Below are positions 26,183-36,508 of a stretch of DNA of 64,000 nucleotides, one piece after another. The position numbers were made by a program, and so were the translations under genes. Position 1 is the stretch's first letter, and every line of letters starts with the position of its first letter. A model generated the notes under the pieces. The model saw only the letters and a list, made by a program, of their open reading frames with translations, did no database searches and was not told the DNA's origin. This stretch comes from Leifsonia poae (GTDB lineage: Bacteria > Actinomycetota > Actinomycetes > Actinomycetales > Microbacteriaceae): assembly GCF_020009625.1 (NCBI RefSeq), contig NZ_JAIHLP010000002.1:1736001-1800000 (forward strand), written 5' to 3'.

Positions 26183-26751
26183 GGTTCGATTCGGTCGCTC
26201 GTCGTCAGCGCGTCGAACGCCGGCAGGAGGATGGCCGCGATCGCGGCCGGGGATGCCTCGCGCAGTTCCGCGACCTCCACGAGCTCCCGGGCGACCGTGA
26301 CCCCGATGGTGACGGCGAGCAGCAGGGCCGCGCGAAGGTCGGCGTCGTCGGCGCTGATCATCGAGGCGAGGGATCGGATGCGGTCGTCGATCTCCGCCCG
26401 GGCGAGTTCGGCCGCTTCGGGGTGCGTCAGCATCGAACGGAACATCGCGAGCGACGTTTCGGGTAGCCCGGAGATCTTCATTCCCAGGTTCTCGAGCATC
26501 ACCTCGGCCGGCGAGATCGGGCCGGCGCCCGCATCCGGTTCGACATCGTGGCGGACGGCCGCCGCGAAGAGCTGCTCCTTCGCCCCGTAGTAGTGCGAGA
26601 CGAGCCGGGGGTCGGCGGAGGCCAGCGTGGCGATGCCGCGGATGGTCGTCCTCTCGTATCCGCGCTCGGCGAAGAGCGTGCGGGCGGCGTCGAGGATCCT
26701 CTTCTGAGTGTCGCGACGCTGCGTGCTGCGCGACGTTTCGGCATCCGGCAT
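26179..26751 (-). CDS. TetR-family transcriptional regulator
   Basis: The product is 190 aa. The N-terminal HTH domain is at residues 12-60 (RDTQKRILDAARTLFAERGYERTTIRGIATLASADPRLVSHYYGAKEQLF), and the C-terminal helices match the TetR_C_17-like group (FRSMLTHPEAAELARAEIDDRI). A TAGAAT box ends six bases before the ATG, suggesting a leaderless transcript. It diverges from the small membrane-protein gene at 26829 across two matching palindromes and so likely represses both. Confidence 0.9.
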   Translation of the reverse strand: MPDAETSRSTQRRDTQKRILDAARTLFAERGYERTTIRGIATLASADPRLVSHYYGAKEQLFAAAVRHDVEPDAGAGPISPAEVMLENLGMKISGLPETSLAMFRSMLTHPEAAELARAEIDDRIRSLASMISADDADLRAALLLAVTIGVTVARELVEVAELREASPAAIAAILLPAFDALTTSDRIEP

Positions 26752-26753
26752 GA

Positions 26754-26811
26754 ATTCATTCTACGGAAGGTGAATGAATCGACGATTTCGTTCTACACTT
26801 GCGGAACGAAA
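26754..26811. promoter_or_regulatory. Two matching TetR operators 32 bp apart
   Basis: ATTCATTC-N10-GAATGAAT (26754-26779) and TTTCGTTC-N10-GAACGAAA (26786-26811) share the form TTCRTTCTAC-N7-GAAYGAA. The starts are 32 bp apart, close to three helical turns, so bound dimers would face the same side of the DNA. The first covers the TAGAAT -10 box of the TetR gene (26763-26758). The second covers a TACACT box (26794-26799) for the divergent gene. Confidence 0.75.
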
Positions 26812-26828
26812 CCATCGAAAGGTGTCTC

Positions 26829-27155
26829 ATGATCGTCTCCGCACTCGTGATGTTCGTCGTCGGTCTCTTCGGCGCCAACGGAGTACCGCATTTCGTCAAG
26901 GGGATCACCCGATCCCCGTATCCGATGATCTTCAGCAATCGCCCCGTTCCCAATCTGCTCGCCGGCTGGGGGTCTCTCGTGGTCGCCGGACTGCTCTGGA
27001 TGATCGCCCGACCCGAGGCGCACCCGTGGCCGGCCTTCGCCGGATGCGCCCTGGGGGCGCTCGCCATGGGTCTCTTCCATGCCGGCCCCGGCGCATTCGG
27101 GCGCGCCCCTGCCGCGCCCGACCGGCGGGAGACTTCCGGCGACCGACCTGATTGA
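26829..27155 (+). CDS. Small membrane protein, probable TetR target
   Basis: The product is 108 aa with three hydrophobic segments (MIVSALVMFVVGLFGANGV; LLAGWGSLVVAGLLWMIA; AFAGCALGALAMGLFHAG). ATG 26829 is chosen for the GAAAGG site upstream and because it begins at the first membrane helix; a start at 26799 would lie inside the operator. No enzymatic motif is visible. Small inner-membrane proteins divergently paired with TetR regulators are often part of drug or stress responses, but the function is not known. Confidence 0.75.
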   Translation: MIVSALVMFVVGLFGANGVPHFVKGITRSPYPMIFSNRPVPNLLAGWGSLVVAGLLWMIARPEAHPWPAFAGCALGALAMGLFHAGPGAFGRAPAAPDRRETSGDRPD

Positions 27156-27186
27156 CATCCTCCCGCGGCGCAATTAGTATACGAAT
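27152..27186 (+). promoter_or_regulatory. MarR operon promoter and operator
   Basis: A perfect TTGACA (27152-27157) and TAGTAT (27175-27180) are separated by 17 bp, and the ATG follows seven bases after the -10 box. The near-perfect palindrome ATTAGTATACGAAT (27173-27186) covers the -10 box and start region, where a MarR dimer would block transcription. The -35 box overlaps the stop codon of the upstream gene. Confidence 0.75.
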
Positions 27187-27187
27187 C

Positions 27188-27712
27188 ATGGATGCATCAA
27201 TTATGCGGAGCGCGGTGGACTCATCGACGTCCGACCTCGTTTCGAGTCTCGGTTTCATTGTCGGTCGGGTGTCTCATCGAATGACCGCAGAACTCGCCGC
27301 GCGATTCGAGTCCCTGTCGTTCACGCCGACCCAGTGGCGGGTGATGGCCAGCCTCTGGAACGACGACGGCCAGACCCAGAAAGAGATCTCGCAGAAGACG
27401 GCCATCGACCCCGCGACCCTCACCGTGATGCTGAAGCGGATGGAAGAGCGCGGTCTCGTGACGCGACGACGCGACCCGGCGAACAATCGGCTGCAACGGG
27501 TCTATCTGGTCGACGCCCGCCCGGCCGAGATCCAGCGCGTGCGCGAGACCATCAGCGCACACATCGCCGCGGTGAACGCGGTCGCCACCGAAGGATTCGA
27601 CGACTCCGAGCGGGCCGTCCTGATCCGCCTCCTGACCCGGGCGCGCACCAACCTGGAGCCGTCCGCCGAACACCCTCAGTCGCACAACGAACCCAAGGGA
27701 GACATCGCATGA
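27188..27712 (+). CDS. MarR-family transcriptional regulator
   Basis: The product is 174 aa. The winged-helix domain spans residues 45-115 (FTPTQWRVMASLWNDDGQTQKEISQKTAIDPATLTVMLKRMEERGLVTRRRDPANNR), with the wing DPANNRLQRVYLV. ATG 27188 fits the promoter position as a leaderless start; the longer frame from 27152 would begin inside the -35 box. The stop overlaps the next gene (ATGA), making MarR the first gene of an operon that runs through the SDR at 30280-31071. Confidence 0.92.
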   Translation: MDASIMRSAVDSSTSDLVSSLGFIVGRVSHRMTAELAARFESLSFTPTQWRVMASLWNDDGQTQKEISQKTAIDPATLTVMLKRMEERGLVTRRRDPANNRLQRVYLVDARPAEIQRVRETISAHIAAVNAVATEGFDDSERAVLIRLLTRARTNLEPSAEHPQSHNEPKGDIA

Positions 27713-28422
27713 CCGACTCGACGATCACACCGCCCCTCGACAAACCCGAACAGCGGCCACCGGTGCCCGCACGGCGCTGGCCCCTCCGCGTGGCCGGGGT
27801 CGGCTACAGCGTCGCCTGGATCATCGGCCTCCTCCTGACCTCGTCCTCAACGGATGTGACCGCCGACGGTTCGGCGATCATCCGTGAGGATGCACCCCAG
27901 ACCGCCACGCTCACGCTCCAGTTCCTTCTGACCGAGGGTGTCGCGGCCCTCGCCCTCCTGATCGTGGTGATCGGGTTCTGGCGGGCGACAGAACGGGGTG
28001 GAGCGCGGAGCACCGCACTGATCGCCGGCGTGATGGCGGTCGCCGTCTCCCTGACACAGACGGTGCTGGGCGTCTGCCTGATCGAGATCGCGGTGCGCGG
28101 TCGCAACGCCTCTCTGGCGAGTTCGCTGACCTTCACCCTGAACGAGCTCGACGGGCTCAAGATGGTGTTGCTCGCCGTCCTGGTGTTCGCGATCTCCGCC
28201 GCACGCTGGCGACGACAGGTGCGATTGCCTCTCTGGCTCCTCCCGACCGGGCTCGTCACCGGCATCGCCCTGCTCGCCTCCGCGATCGGCTACCTCGCGC
28301 GCAGCAACGCCTTCTCCGTCGCCGCGTGGGTCTCGCTTCCCCTCCTGCTGATCTTCGTCACGGCCGTCGGACTGTGCGTGCGACCGGTCGAGCAGCGTGA
28401 AACGCTGGGAGACCGCCGGTGA
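27709..28422 (+). CDS. Multi-pass membrane protein of unknown function
   Basis: The product is 237 aa with about six hydrophobic segments (for example VGYSVAWIIGLLLTSSS, LLTEGVAALALLIVVIGFW, STALIAGVMAVAVSLTQTVLGVCLI, MVLLAVLVFAISAA, ALLASAIGYLA, VSLPLLLIFVTAVGLCV). No known family is recognised with confidence. AAGGGA precedes the ATG by nine bases, and the start overlaps the MarR stop. The GTG of the cysteine hydrolase overlaps its own stop. Confidence 0.75.
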   Translation: MTDSTITPPLDKPEQRPPVPARRWPLRVAGVGYSVAWIIGLLLTSSSTDVTADGSAIIREDAPQTATLTLQFLLTEGVAALALLIVVIGFWRATERGGARSTALIAGVMAVAVSLTQTVLGVCLIEIAVRGRNASLASSLTFTLNELDGLKMVLLAVLVFAISAARWRRQVRLPLWLLPTGLVTGIALLASAIGYLARSNAFSVAAWVSLPLLLIFVTAVGLCVRPVEQRETLGDRR

Positions 28423-29002
28423 CCGCCATCCTGGATCTGACCTCGGCGGCCCTCGTCACCGTCGACCTCCAACACGGGATCCTCCGCCGCCTCCCCGGCG
28501 AACTCGCCGCTCCGGCTCTGGCGAACTCGGTGAGACTCGCCGAAGCGTTCGCCCGCGCCGGTCGGCCGGTCATCGCGGTGTCTCTCGACTTCGAGCATCC
28601 GTCGGCCGCACCGGTCAATGCCGGGGCGGATGTCGTTCCGCCGGCACGTGACGTGCGACCAGGCGATGCGACGATTCCGGAGGAGCTGATCGGGTCCGTC
28701 TCGCATCAGGTGTCCAAACCCCGGTGGAGTGCCTTCGGAAGCTCCACCCTGTCACTCGTCCTGGCCGAGCTCGGCGCCGAGACGATCGTCCTCTGTGGAC
28801 TGGCGACAGGCGTGGCGGTAGAGTCGACGGCGCGGTCCGCCTTCGAGCGCGGCCTCCGGGTCGTCGTGGCCACCGACGCGGTGGCGGACGCACCCGAACG
28901 ACACAAGAACTCGCTTGCTTTCGTCCTTCCCCTTCTCGCGGCGCTGCGCCCAACCGATACCCTCATCGCTTCGCTGCCGTCGAACACCGCGAGGGTTGAA
29001 GG

Positions 29003-29006
<4 letters not shown>
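28419..29006 (+). CDS. Isochorismatase-family cysteine hydrolase
   Basis: The product is 195 aa. The catalytic triad is readable as D16 (VTVDLQHG), K100 (SKPRWSAF) and C126 (VLCGLATGVAVESTAR), in the order and spacing of the isochorismatase-like superfamily. The cis-peptide GVAVESTA region follows C126. Members hydrolyse amides (nicotinamide, N-carbamoyl compounds, ureidoacrylate) or isochorismate. The GTG start overlaps the upstream stop (GTGA). Its position beside an aminotransferase and an SDR suggests amide or amine catabolism. Confidence 0.9.
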
Positions 29007-31071
<2,065 letters not shown>

Positions 31072-31236
31072 ACCGCCGTCGCGCGGAGACCGGCCTGAGC
31101 CCGTTGTGCACGAGCGCCGGGAAGCGTCCGGCCGGCCGAGGTCGGCGAGGAGCGCGCCGACGATCGATTTCGCGTCGTCATGGTCGCCAGAGAGGGAAGG
31201 CCCGGTCCGGGGCGCCGTGGATCTATCCTGAGGGAC

Positions 31237-32832
31237 ATGTCGACAGCGCAGGTGGTCGGTTCGAAGGTCTCGGCGTGGGCGCCGATGGCGATTCCCGCTT
31301 TCCGCGTGCTCTGGTTCGCCCAGCTCGGAAGCAATATCGGCACCTGGATGCAGACGGTCGGAGCGCAGTGGTATCTGGTCGATGCCGCCGCGGGGGCGAC
31401 CGTCATCGCCCTCGTGCAGACAGCGAGTCTGGCCCCGGCGATGCTGTTCTCACTGCCGGCCGGCGTGCTGGCCGACTCGTTCGACCGCCGCAAGCTCCTG
31501 ATCTGGGGAAGCGTGGCGAGTGCTGTCGTCGCCGTCGTCTTGACCGTCATCGCCGCAGCCGACGCACTGACCCCGTTGACCCTGCTCACTCTCACCTTCC
31601 TACTGGGGGTCACCTCGGCACTCACCTCGCCCGCGTGGCAGGCCATCCAACCCGAACTGGTGCCCCGCGAGCAGATCGGAGCGTCGTCGGCGCTGGGCGG
31701 TGTCACCGTGAACGGCGCACGGGCCGTCGGGCCGGCCCTCGCCGGCCTCGTCCTGTCGGTGTCGGGAGCTCCGGTCGTCTTCGGCATCAACGCACTCAGC
31801 TTCATCGCGGCCGCGATCGCGCTCACCTGGTGGAAGAGGCCTCCACAGGCCGACCTCGACGATCGTGAGCAGTTCAACCCCGCCCTCGTGGCCGGCGTCC
31901 GCTACGTCGCCTCTGCGGGGCTGATCCGGCGCATCCTGCTGCGGGCCGCCCTGTTCGCTCTGCCGGCCAGCGCGCTGTGGGCACTGCTGCCGGTCGCCGC
32001 CGGGCGGCTCGGCGTCGGCTCCGGCGGCTACGGTCTGCTACTCGGCGCACTCGGTGTGGGCGCCGTGGCCGGGATCTTCGTGCTCCCCGTCGCCCGGCGG
32101 CACCTCTCCGACAATGTCGTCATCGCCGTCAGCCCGCTCCTGTTCGCCGTCGGAGTAGTCGCGGTGGCGTATCTTCCGTTCGTGCCGGCGCTCCTTCTTC
32201 TGGTGCTCTCCGGCGTGGCCTGGATCGGGACGTTGACCGTGCTGAACGCGGCCCTCCAGCTGACGCTCCCCCAGTGGGTGCGCTCGCGCGGAGCATCCGT
32301 CTACATCCTGGTGTTCATGGGCACCATGGCGATCGGCTCATTCCTCTGGGGCCTCGCCGCCCAGGTGCTGGGAACGAATACCGCACTGGTCGCCTCTGCG
32401 GTTCTGCTGCTCCTCGTCGCCGCGAGCACGCGCATCCTCCCCCTGCTCCACGGCACCGGCACGATCGACCGCTCGATCACACTCACCTGGGCGACACCGA
32501 CCCTCATCTTCGAACCCAAACCGACCGACGGGCCGGTGCTCGTCACCATCACCTACACGGTGCGGCCAGACGCGATCACTGCGTTCAAGGATGCGATGCG
32601 AGCGGTCGAGAAGTCGCGCCGCCGCACCGGCGGCTACCGGTGGCGCCTCTACCGGAGCGGCGATGATCCGGATGTGATGCTGGAGTCGTTCGTCGTCCCT
32701 TCCTGGGGCGAGTTCCGGCGCCAGCAGACGCAACGACTCACCGGCGCCGACCGCGAGATCATCGCCGACGCCCTCACCCACGTCGATGGCACCCCGACTG
32801 AGCGGCGCTTCTTTCAGACCGAAACACGGTGA
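31237..32832 (+). CDS. MFS transporter with C-terminal antibiotic-biosynthesis-monooxygenase-like domain
   Basis: The product is 531 aa. Residues 1 to about 415 form an EntS-like major facilitator with 12 hydrophobic segments and the loop motif GVLADSFDRRKLLI near 75-88. Residues about 428-531 (VLVTITYTVRPDAITAFKDAMRAVEKSRRRTGGYRWRLYRS, ending in RFFQTET) resemble an ABM/dimeric alpha-beta barrel domain fused to the transporter. This arrangement is recurrent in bacteria and unexplained. ATG 31237 lies seven bases after TATCCT, so the mRNA is probably leaderless. The gene follows the MarR operon but seems to have its own promoter. Confidence 0.85.
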   Translation: MSTAQVVGSKVSAWAPMAIPAFRVLWFAQLGSNIGTWMQTVGAQWYLVDAAAGATVIALVQTASLAPAMLFSLPAGVLADSFDRRKLLIWGSVASAVVAVVLTVIAAADALTPLTLLTLTFLLGVTSALTSPAWQAIQPELVPREQIGASSALGGVTVNGARAVGPALAGLVLSVSGAPVVFGINALSFIAAAIALTWWKRPPQADLDDREQFNPALVAGVRYVASAGLIRRILLRAALFALPASALWALLPVAAGRLGVGSGGYGLLLGALGVGAVAGIFVLPVARRHLSDNVVIAVSPLLFAVGVVAVAYLPFVPALLLLVLSGVAWIGTLTVLNAALQLTLPQWVRSRGASVYILVFMGTMAIGSFLWGLAAQVLGTNTALVASAVLLLLVAASTRILPLLHGTGTIDRSITLTWATPTLIFEPKPTDGPVLVTITYTVRPDAITAFKDAMRAVEKSRRRTGGYRWRLYRSGDDPDVMLESFVVPSWGEFRRQQTQRLTGADREIIADALTHVDGTPTERRFFQTETR

Positions 32833-32998
32833 TGTCCGGCCGCACGCGTGGCGCGCCGAGACGGCCGCGAAGTCGGTGCCGAAGAGTTCGTCCGGGCCGA
32901 GTCGGGTGCCGAGATAGCGACTCAGCCCGGCGACACGGGAGGTGCGGGAGCCATCTCACACCAATTGGGCGGGTCGCCTCCGGGTGGTGTCCGGGCGC

Positions 32999-34036
32999 TC
33001 AGCCCTGCGCCGAAGGCAGAGCGTTGAGCGCGCGGATCACTCGATGCAGGGAGCCGACCGAGAACTGGTCCAGATGCAGCACCACGCGGGGCAGGTCGAG
33101 CCGATCGTGGTCGGCCCGCTCGGGTGGGAGCGGATCCGTGCGATCGACACCGCCCGAGAGCAGAAGCGATCGGAACTCGTCGGAGAGAGCCGCGAGTTCG
33201 GCGTCGGTGGGCGCGTGGCGGAGCCGGAGCACCAACCGTTCCCCCACCCAGCGGAGTGAGTCGTAGTTGCGCCAGAACCCGAGGATCTCCGCCACGGCGG
33301 CGTCGACCGAATCGGTGATCAGCACACGGTCGAGGTCACCGGAAGAGATGAAGCCGCCCGTGACGAGCTCATCCGTCACGAAACGCTCGAGCCCGCGCCA
33401 GAACGTTCCGCCGGGCTCGTCGAGGAGCACGATCGGCGTCGGCTCCGCTTTGCCGGTCTGCTGCAGCGTCAACAGCTCGAAGGTCTCGTCCAGGGTTCCG
33501 AAACCACCTGGCACGCAGACGAACCCGCGCGACTCCTTCATCAGCATGAGCTTGCGGGTGAAGAAGTACTTCATCGACACCAGGTGAGAATCTTCGGCGA
33601 TCACAAGGTTCGCCTTCTCCTCGAACGGAAGACGGATCGACACACCGATCGACATCTCCCGACCTGCGCCCTCGGCGGCCGCCTGCATGATCCCCGGCCC
33701 CGCCCCCGTGACCACCATCCAGCCTGCGGCCGAAAGCGCCGCGGCGACATCGTGCGCTTCGCGATACTGCGGGTCCTCCTCCCGGGTGCGGGCCGAACCG
33801 AAGATCGTCACTTTCGGAACGTCGTCGAAGGGTGCGAACAACCGGAAAGCGTCGCGCATCTCGGAGAGTGCAGCGGAGGCGATCTTCAGATCGAGCCGGT
33901 CCGTGCCATCGACCCCGAGCTGCACCCCCGTCTGCAGTATCCGCGTGATCAGTGCACGATTGCCTCGGATTCCGGCATCGTCGACCAGCCGGGAGATGTC
34001 ATCGCGAAGAGCGGAGGGAAACGTTGCGTCGGTCAC
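32999..34036 (-). CDS. LOG-family (TIGR00730-type) Rossmann-fold protein
   Basis: The product is 345 aa from GTG 34036, preceded by AAGGTGG. The lysine-decarboxylase-like Rossmann fold shows GSARTREEDPQY near residue 95, VVTGAGPGIMQAAAEGA near 120 and the family signature PGGFGTLDETFELLTLQQTGK near 200. Proteins with PGGxGTxxE cleave nucleoside 5'-monophosphates to base plus ribose phosphate (cytokinin-activating LOG) or are AMP nucleosidase-like. This one is a long variant with about 90 extra N-terminal and some C-terminal residues. It is apparently monocistronic. Confidence 0.88.
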   Translation of the reverse strand: MTDATFPSALRDDISRLVDDAGIRGNRALITRILQTGVQLGVDGTDRLDLKIASAALSEMRDAFRLFAPFDDVPKVTIFGSARTREEDPQYREAHDVAAALSAAGWMVVTGAGPGIMQAAAEGAGREMSIGVSIRLPFEEKANLVIAEDSHLVSMKYFFTRKLMLMKESRGFVCVPGGFGTLDETFELLTLQQTGKAEPTPIVLLDEPGGTFWRGLERFVTDELVTGGFISSGDLDRVLITDSVDAAVAEILGFWRNYDSLRWVGERLVLRLRHAPTDAELAALSDEFRSLLLSGGVDRTDPLPPERADHDRLDLPRVVLHLDQFSVGSLHRVIRALNALPSAQG

Positions 34037-34104
34037 GATCCCACCTTGCCACGAAGAGGGCTCGCCGTCGCGAGCGGGTTCCGCACGCACGGGGCGCCGA
34101 GCGT

Positions 34105-34656
34105 TTAGCGGTAGATGTCGATGGGGATCGCGGTGCGCGATTCTCGCGCCCACGGTGCGTCGACGGCGTCGACGTCGAGCGCGGCGAGGTCGTTGAGCAG
34201 CATCCCGTAGGCGATGAAGGTCTTGACCCGCAGCGGCTCGAGGCCGCTGAGTTCGGCCACCGTCGTCCAGAGGCGGGCGAAGGCGTCTCTGACCTGCTCG
34301 CGCACGATCGGATCAGCGCAGGCGGCGAAGGCCTGCTGTTGCAGCAGCAGGGTCGTGCGATCGCGAAGCAGCAGTTTGTATTCCTCGCCCATCATCATGA
34401 GAGCCTCGGGCCCGCGCGTCTGCCCGGCCGCGGCGACCATTCCGTCGGTGGTTCGGTCGAAGGCGGCCACGGCGACTTCGCAGAACAGCGCCACCTTGGT
34501 GCCGAAGAGGCGGAAGATGTAAGCCTGGCTGATGCCGGCCAAGCGGGCGATGGCCTCCACCGAGGTGCCGTGCAGCCCGCGTTCGGCGAACTCTCGCGCC
34601 GCCAGTTCACGAACCTGGTCGCGGCGCTCCGCTGCGGAGGATCGAGGCGATGTCAT
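34105..34656 (-). CDS. TetR-family transcriptional regulator
   Basis: The product is 183 aa. The HTH is at residues 9-55 (RRDQVRELAAREFAERGLHGTSVEAIARLAGISQAYIFRLFGTKVALF). A TAGTAT box (34668-34663) ends six bases before the ATG, indicating a leaderless transcript. It diverges from the NTF2-like gene at 34711 across a long perfect palindrome and very likely represses both. The C-terminal region is typical of TetR_C but does not suggest a ligand. Confidence 0.92.
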   Translation of the reverse strand: MTSPRSSAAERRDQVRELAAREFAERGLHGTSVEAIARLAGISQAYIFRLFGTKVALFCEVAVAAFDRTTDGMVAAAGQTRGPEALMMMGEEYKLLLRDRTTLLLQQQAFAACADPIVREQVRDAFARLWTTVAELSGLEPLRVKTFIAYGMLLNDLAALDVDAVDAPWARESRTAIPIDIYR

Positions 34657-34670
34657 AGGTTCATACTATC

Positions 34671-34697
34671 TTGTGAGTAGTTACTCACTACTCACAA
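34671..34697. promoter_or_regulatory. 27-bp TetR operator palindrome
   Basis: TTGTGAGTAGT (34671-34681) and its exact complement ACTACTCACAA (34687-34697) flank TACTC. A nested palindrome, GTGAGTA-GT-TACTCAC (34673-34688), is also present. The GTGAGTA/TACTCAC form is a well-known TetR operator type. It sits between the TetR gene's -10 box and the ribosome-binding site of the divergent gene. Confidence 0.8.
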
Positions 34698-34710
34698 ATG
34701 GAGAGAAGCA

Positions 34711-35106
34711 ATGATGAAGAATCGCGAAACCACCCTCGTCGATCAGTGGACGGATATGTGGAACCTCATCCTCCCCGCGACCCAGGTCGTCGCCGCCGAC
34801 GCCCGCGTGTACTTCGGGCGCCAACCCGCCACCGCACGCGCAACCGTCACCACAAGCGCGGCCGAACTGCAGAGCGTTGTGGAAGAGATCCAGACCGCGA
34901 TACCAGGAATCCGCTACGGACACCGCAGCGCACCGACGCTGAGCGCCGACTCGGATCAGGCGTCCGGACTGATCACATTGCTCTGGGAGGTCGCCGCACC
35001 CGGCGTCTCGGCCCGCAGCGGCATCGACCTGCTGAGGTACCGCGATGACCGCATCACCGAAGTCTGGTCGATCACCGGCGACCTCGAGCTCCCACCGCTC
35101 GACTGA
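34711..35106 (+). CDS. NTF2/SnoaL-like small protein, probable TetR target
   Basis: The product is 131 aa, soluble, with no signal. It resembles SnoaL/NTF2-like cone-fold proteins: N-terminal helix (VDQWTDMWNLILPA), a long strand region (GLITLLWEVAA) and the closing GIDLLRYRDDRITEVWSITGD. Such folds serve as small ligand-binding proteins, isomerases or cyclases. GGAG lies seven bases before ATG 34711. Regulated by the divergent TetR gene through the 27-bp palindrome; the substrate is unknown. Confidence 0.75.
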   Translation: MMKNRETTLVDQWTDMWNLILPATQVVAADARVYFGRQPATARATVTTSAAELQSVVEEIQTAIPGIRYGHRSAPTLSADSDQASGLITLLWEVAAPGVSARSGIDLLRYRDDRITEVWSITGDLELPPLD

Positions 35107-35148
35107 ACCACGCTCGAATCTCGGGATACCCTCGAAGACCCCCGAACA

Positions 35149-35180
35149 CGACGAGAACCGGGTGGTCCGAGTTCTCGTCG
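35149..35180. terminator. Strong hairpin between convergent genes
   Basis: CGACGAGAAC (35149-35158) pairs perfectly with GTTCTCGTCG (35171-35180), and the loop adds a 3-bp inner stem. It lies between the ends of two convergent genes. There is no clear U-tract on either side, so it may act as a bidirectional, U-poor terminator of the kind seen in actinobacteria. Confidence 0.55.
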
Positions 35181-35212
35181 CGGCCGGCGAGGGCCGCTCG
35201 GCGGGCGGTCGG

Positions 35213-36163
35213 TCAGCGCCCGGCGCCCTCGGTCGGATACTCCACGTAGGCGAACGCCGAACCGTCGGGCGCCCAGCTGTTCACGTTGATCGTTCCCTGA
35301 CCGCCGTTGAACTCGGCGACGGTTCGAGCGTTCGGCCAGTCGCCACCGTCGACGAGCATCAGCCGAACGGGCCGGTCGGCCGGGTGCCCCTCGGTTCCTT
35401 CGGGGAAGCTCAGGTATACCGCGCTGTCATGCGTCGGGGCGAGGTGGGGAAACCAGTTGACCCGTTCGTCGAAGGTGAGCTGTTCGAGCCCGGTGCCGTC
35501 TGGCCGGATCCTGGCGATCTGCGCCCGACCTCTCTCGAACTGCTCGGTGTTGAAGTAGATCCACCGACCAGTGGTGTCGTACTCGCATCCGTCTGCCGGA
35601 CCGGGGTGCGTGGTGACCGCTCGGTCGCCGGTGCCGTCGACCGCGACCGTGTGGATGGTGGCCCGTGCGTACCAGTCGTCCCCGTCCGGCTCGAGTCGCA
35701 CATACGCGAGAGTCGATCCGTCCGGCGAGACGCCGTGCAGAAAGTGCAGCGGACCCTGCTCACGAGTGATCCGGCGTGCCGTGCCACCAGCGAGTGAGGC
35801 CTCGTAGAGATGGAAGTCGTTCGCCGAGACGAAAATCGTGCCGTCATCGGTGGGCGAGAGAACGTGGTCGTTGTTCAGCTCGGGGACACCGTCGATGATG
35901 ATCGGGTCGGGAGGGGCCGAGCCGTCCGCGGGCAGCGACCAGAGTCGGCCGCGGCCGTTCACGATCAGCCGACCGTCGCGCGTCCAATTGGGTGCCTCGA
36001 AGAGCGTCTCAGTGGTCTCAAAGACGGTCCGCCCTGCACCGCGCGCACAATCGAAGACCACGATCCGGCAGGTCTGCCCGGGCAGAAGCTCTCGATACGC
36101 CGTGGAGGTGTCGACCGTCGCCGTGCCTTCCGCCGTGCCTTCCGCCGCCGCATCTCCCGTCAT
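35213..36163 (-). CDS. TolB-like beta-propeller protein
   Basis: The product is 316 aa with WD40-like/TolB repeats (TRDGRLIVNGRGRLWSLPADG; LSPTDDGTIFVSANDFHLYEASL; ISPDGST-type GVSPDGSTLAYVRLE; NSWAPDGSAFAYVEY). No signal peptide is present, so it is cytoplasmic. Similar proteins are found in pectin- and sugar-related clusters, some as oligogalacturonide lyases, and the His/Trp-rich WFPHLAPTH stretch supports a lyase-like propeller, but this is not proven. The N-terminus contains a 12-bp tandem repeat (AEGTAEGT). The start overlaps the Dabb gene's stop. Confidence 0.7.
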   Translation of the reverse strand: MTGDAAAEGTAEGTATVDTSTAYRELLPGQTCRIVVFDCARGAGRTVFETTETLFEAPNWTRDGRLIVNGRGRLWSLPADGSAPPDPIIIDGVPELNNDHVLSPTDDGTIFVSANDFHLYEASLAGGTARRITREQGPLHFLHGVSPDGSTLAYVRLEPDGDDWYARATIHTVAVDGTGDRAVTTHPGPADGCEYDTTGRWIYFNTEQFERGRAQIARIRPDGTGLEQLTFDERVNWFPHLAPTHDSAVYLSFPEGTEGHPADRPVRLMLVDGGDWPNARTVAEFNGGQGTINVNSWAPDGSAFAYVEYPTEGAGR

Positions 36164-36465
36164 CGCTCGCCGCCGAACGGGACGAAGTCGAACTCCTGAA
36201 AGGCGGCGACTTCAGGAATCCAGCGCGTGCCCACGAACGCGCGGTGGTCGGGATGCGCGTCGTAGGCGGCGTAGGCCGCCTCATCGGAGAAGTCCATGGA
36301 GAACTGCCAGCGGTATTCGCTCTGCGTTCCGATCTGACGGGCGATGCGGAAGGCAGACACCCCGGGAACACTCGGCAGCACCTCCGCCGCGGCCGAGAGG
36401 AAGTCGCGTTCGGCTTCGCTGTCGGCCGTGTGGACAAGCGCGAAGCAGACGGTGTGCTGAATCAT
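36160..36465 (-). CDS. Stress-responsive alpha/beta-barrel (Dabb) protein
   Basis: The product is 101 aa. It opens with MIQHTVCFALVHTADSEAERDFL and closes with HPDHRAFVGTRWIPEVAAFQEFDFVPF, the layout of Dabb (PF07876) dimeric barrels. ATG 36465 has GAAAGG six bases upstream; a longer frame from 36522 lacks an RBS and includes operator DNA. Dabb domains occur in olivetolic-acid-cyclase-like and stress proteins, and the role is undetermined here. It is coupled to the TolB-like gene and lies under LacI-type operators. Confidence 0.8.
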   Translation of the reverse strand: MIQHTVCFALVHTADSEAERDFLSAAAEVLPSVPGVSAFRIARQIGTQSEYRWQFSMDFSDEAAYAAYDAHPDHRAFVGTRWIPEVAAFQEFDFVPFGGER

Positions 36466-36508
36466 GGGAGCCTTTCGTCGTCGAGGAGTGAGCGACAGCT
36501 CCGCCAGC

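Noticed and set aside
36118..36142. 12-bp tandem repeat in the TolB-like gene as a mobile or regulatory repeat
   Set aside because: There are only two copies, in frame, giving AEGTAEGT near the N-terminus; this is probably simple duplication without function.
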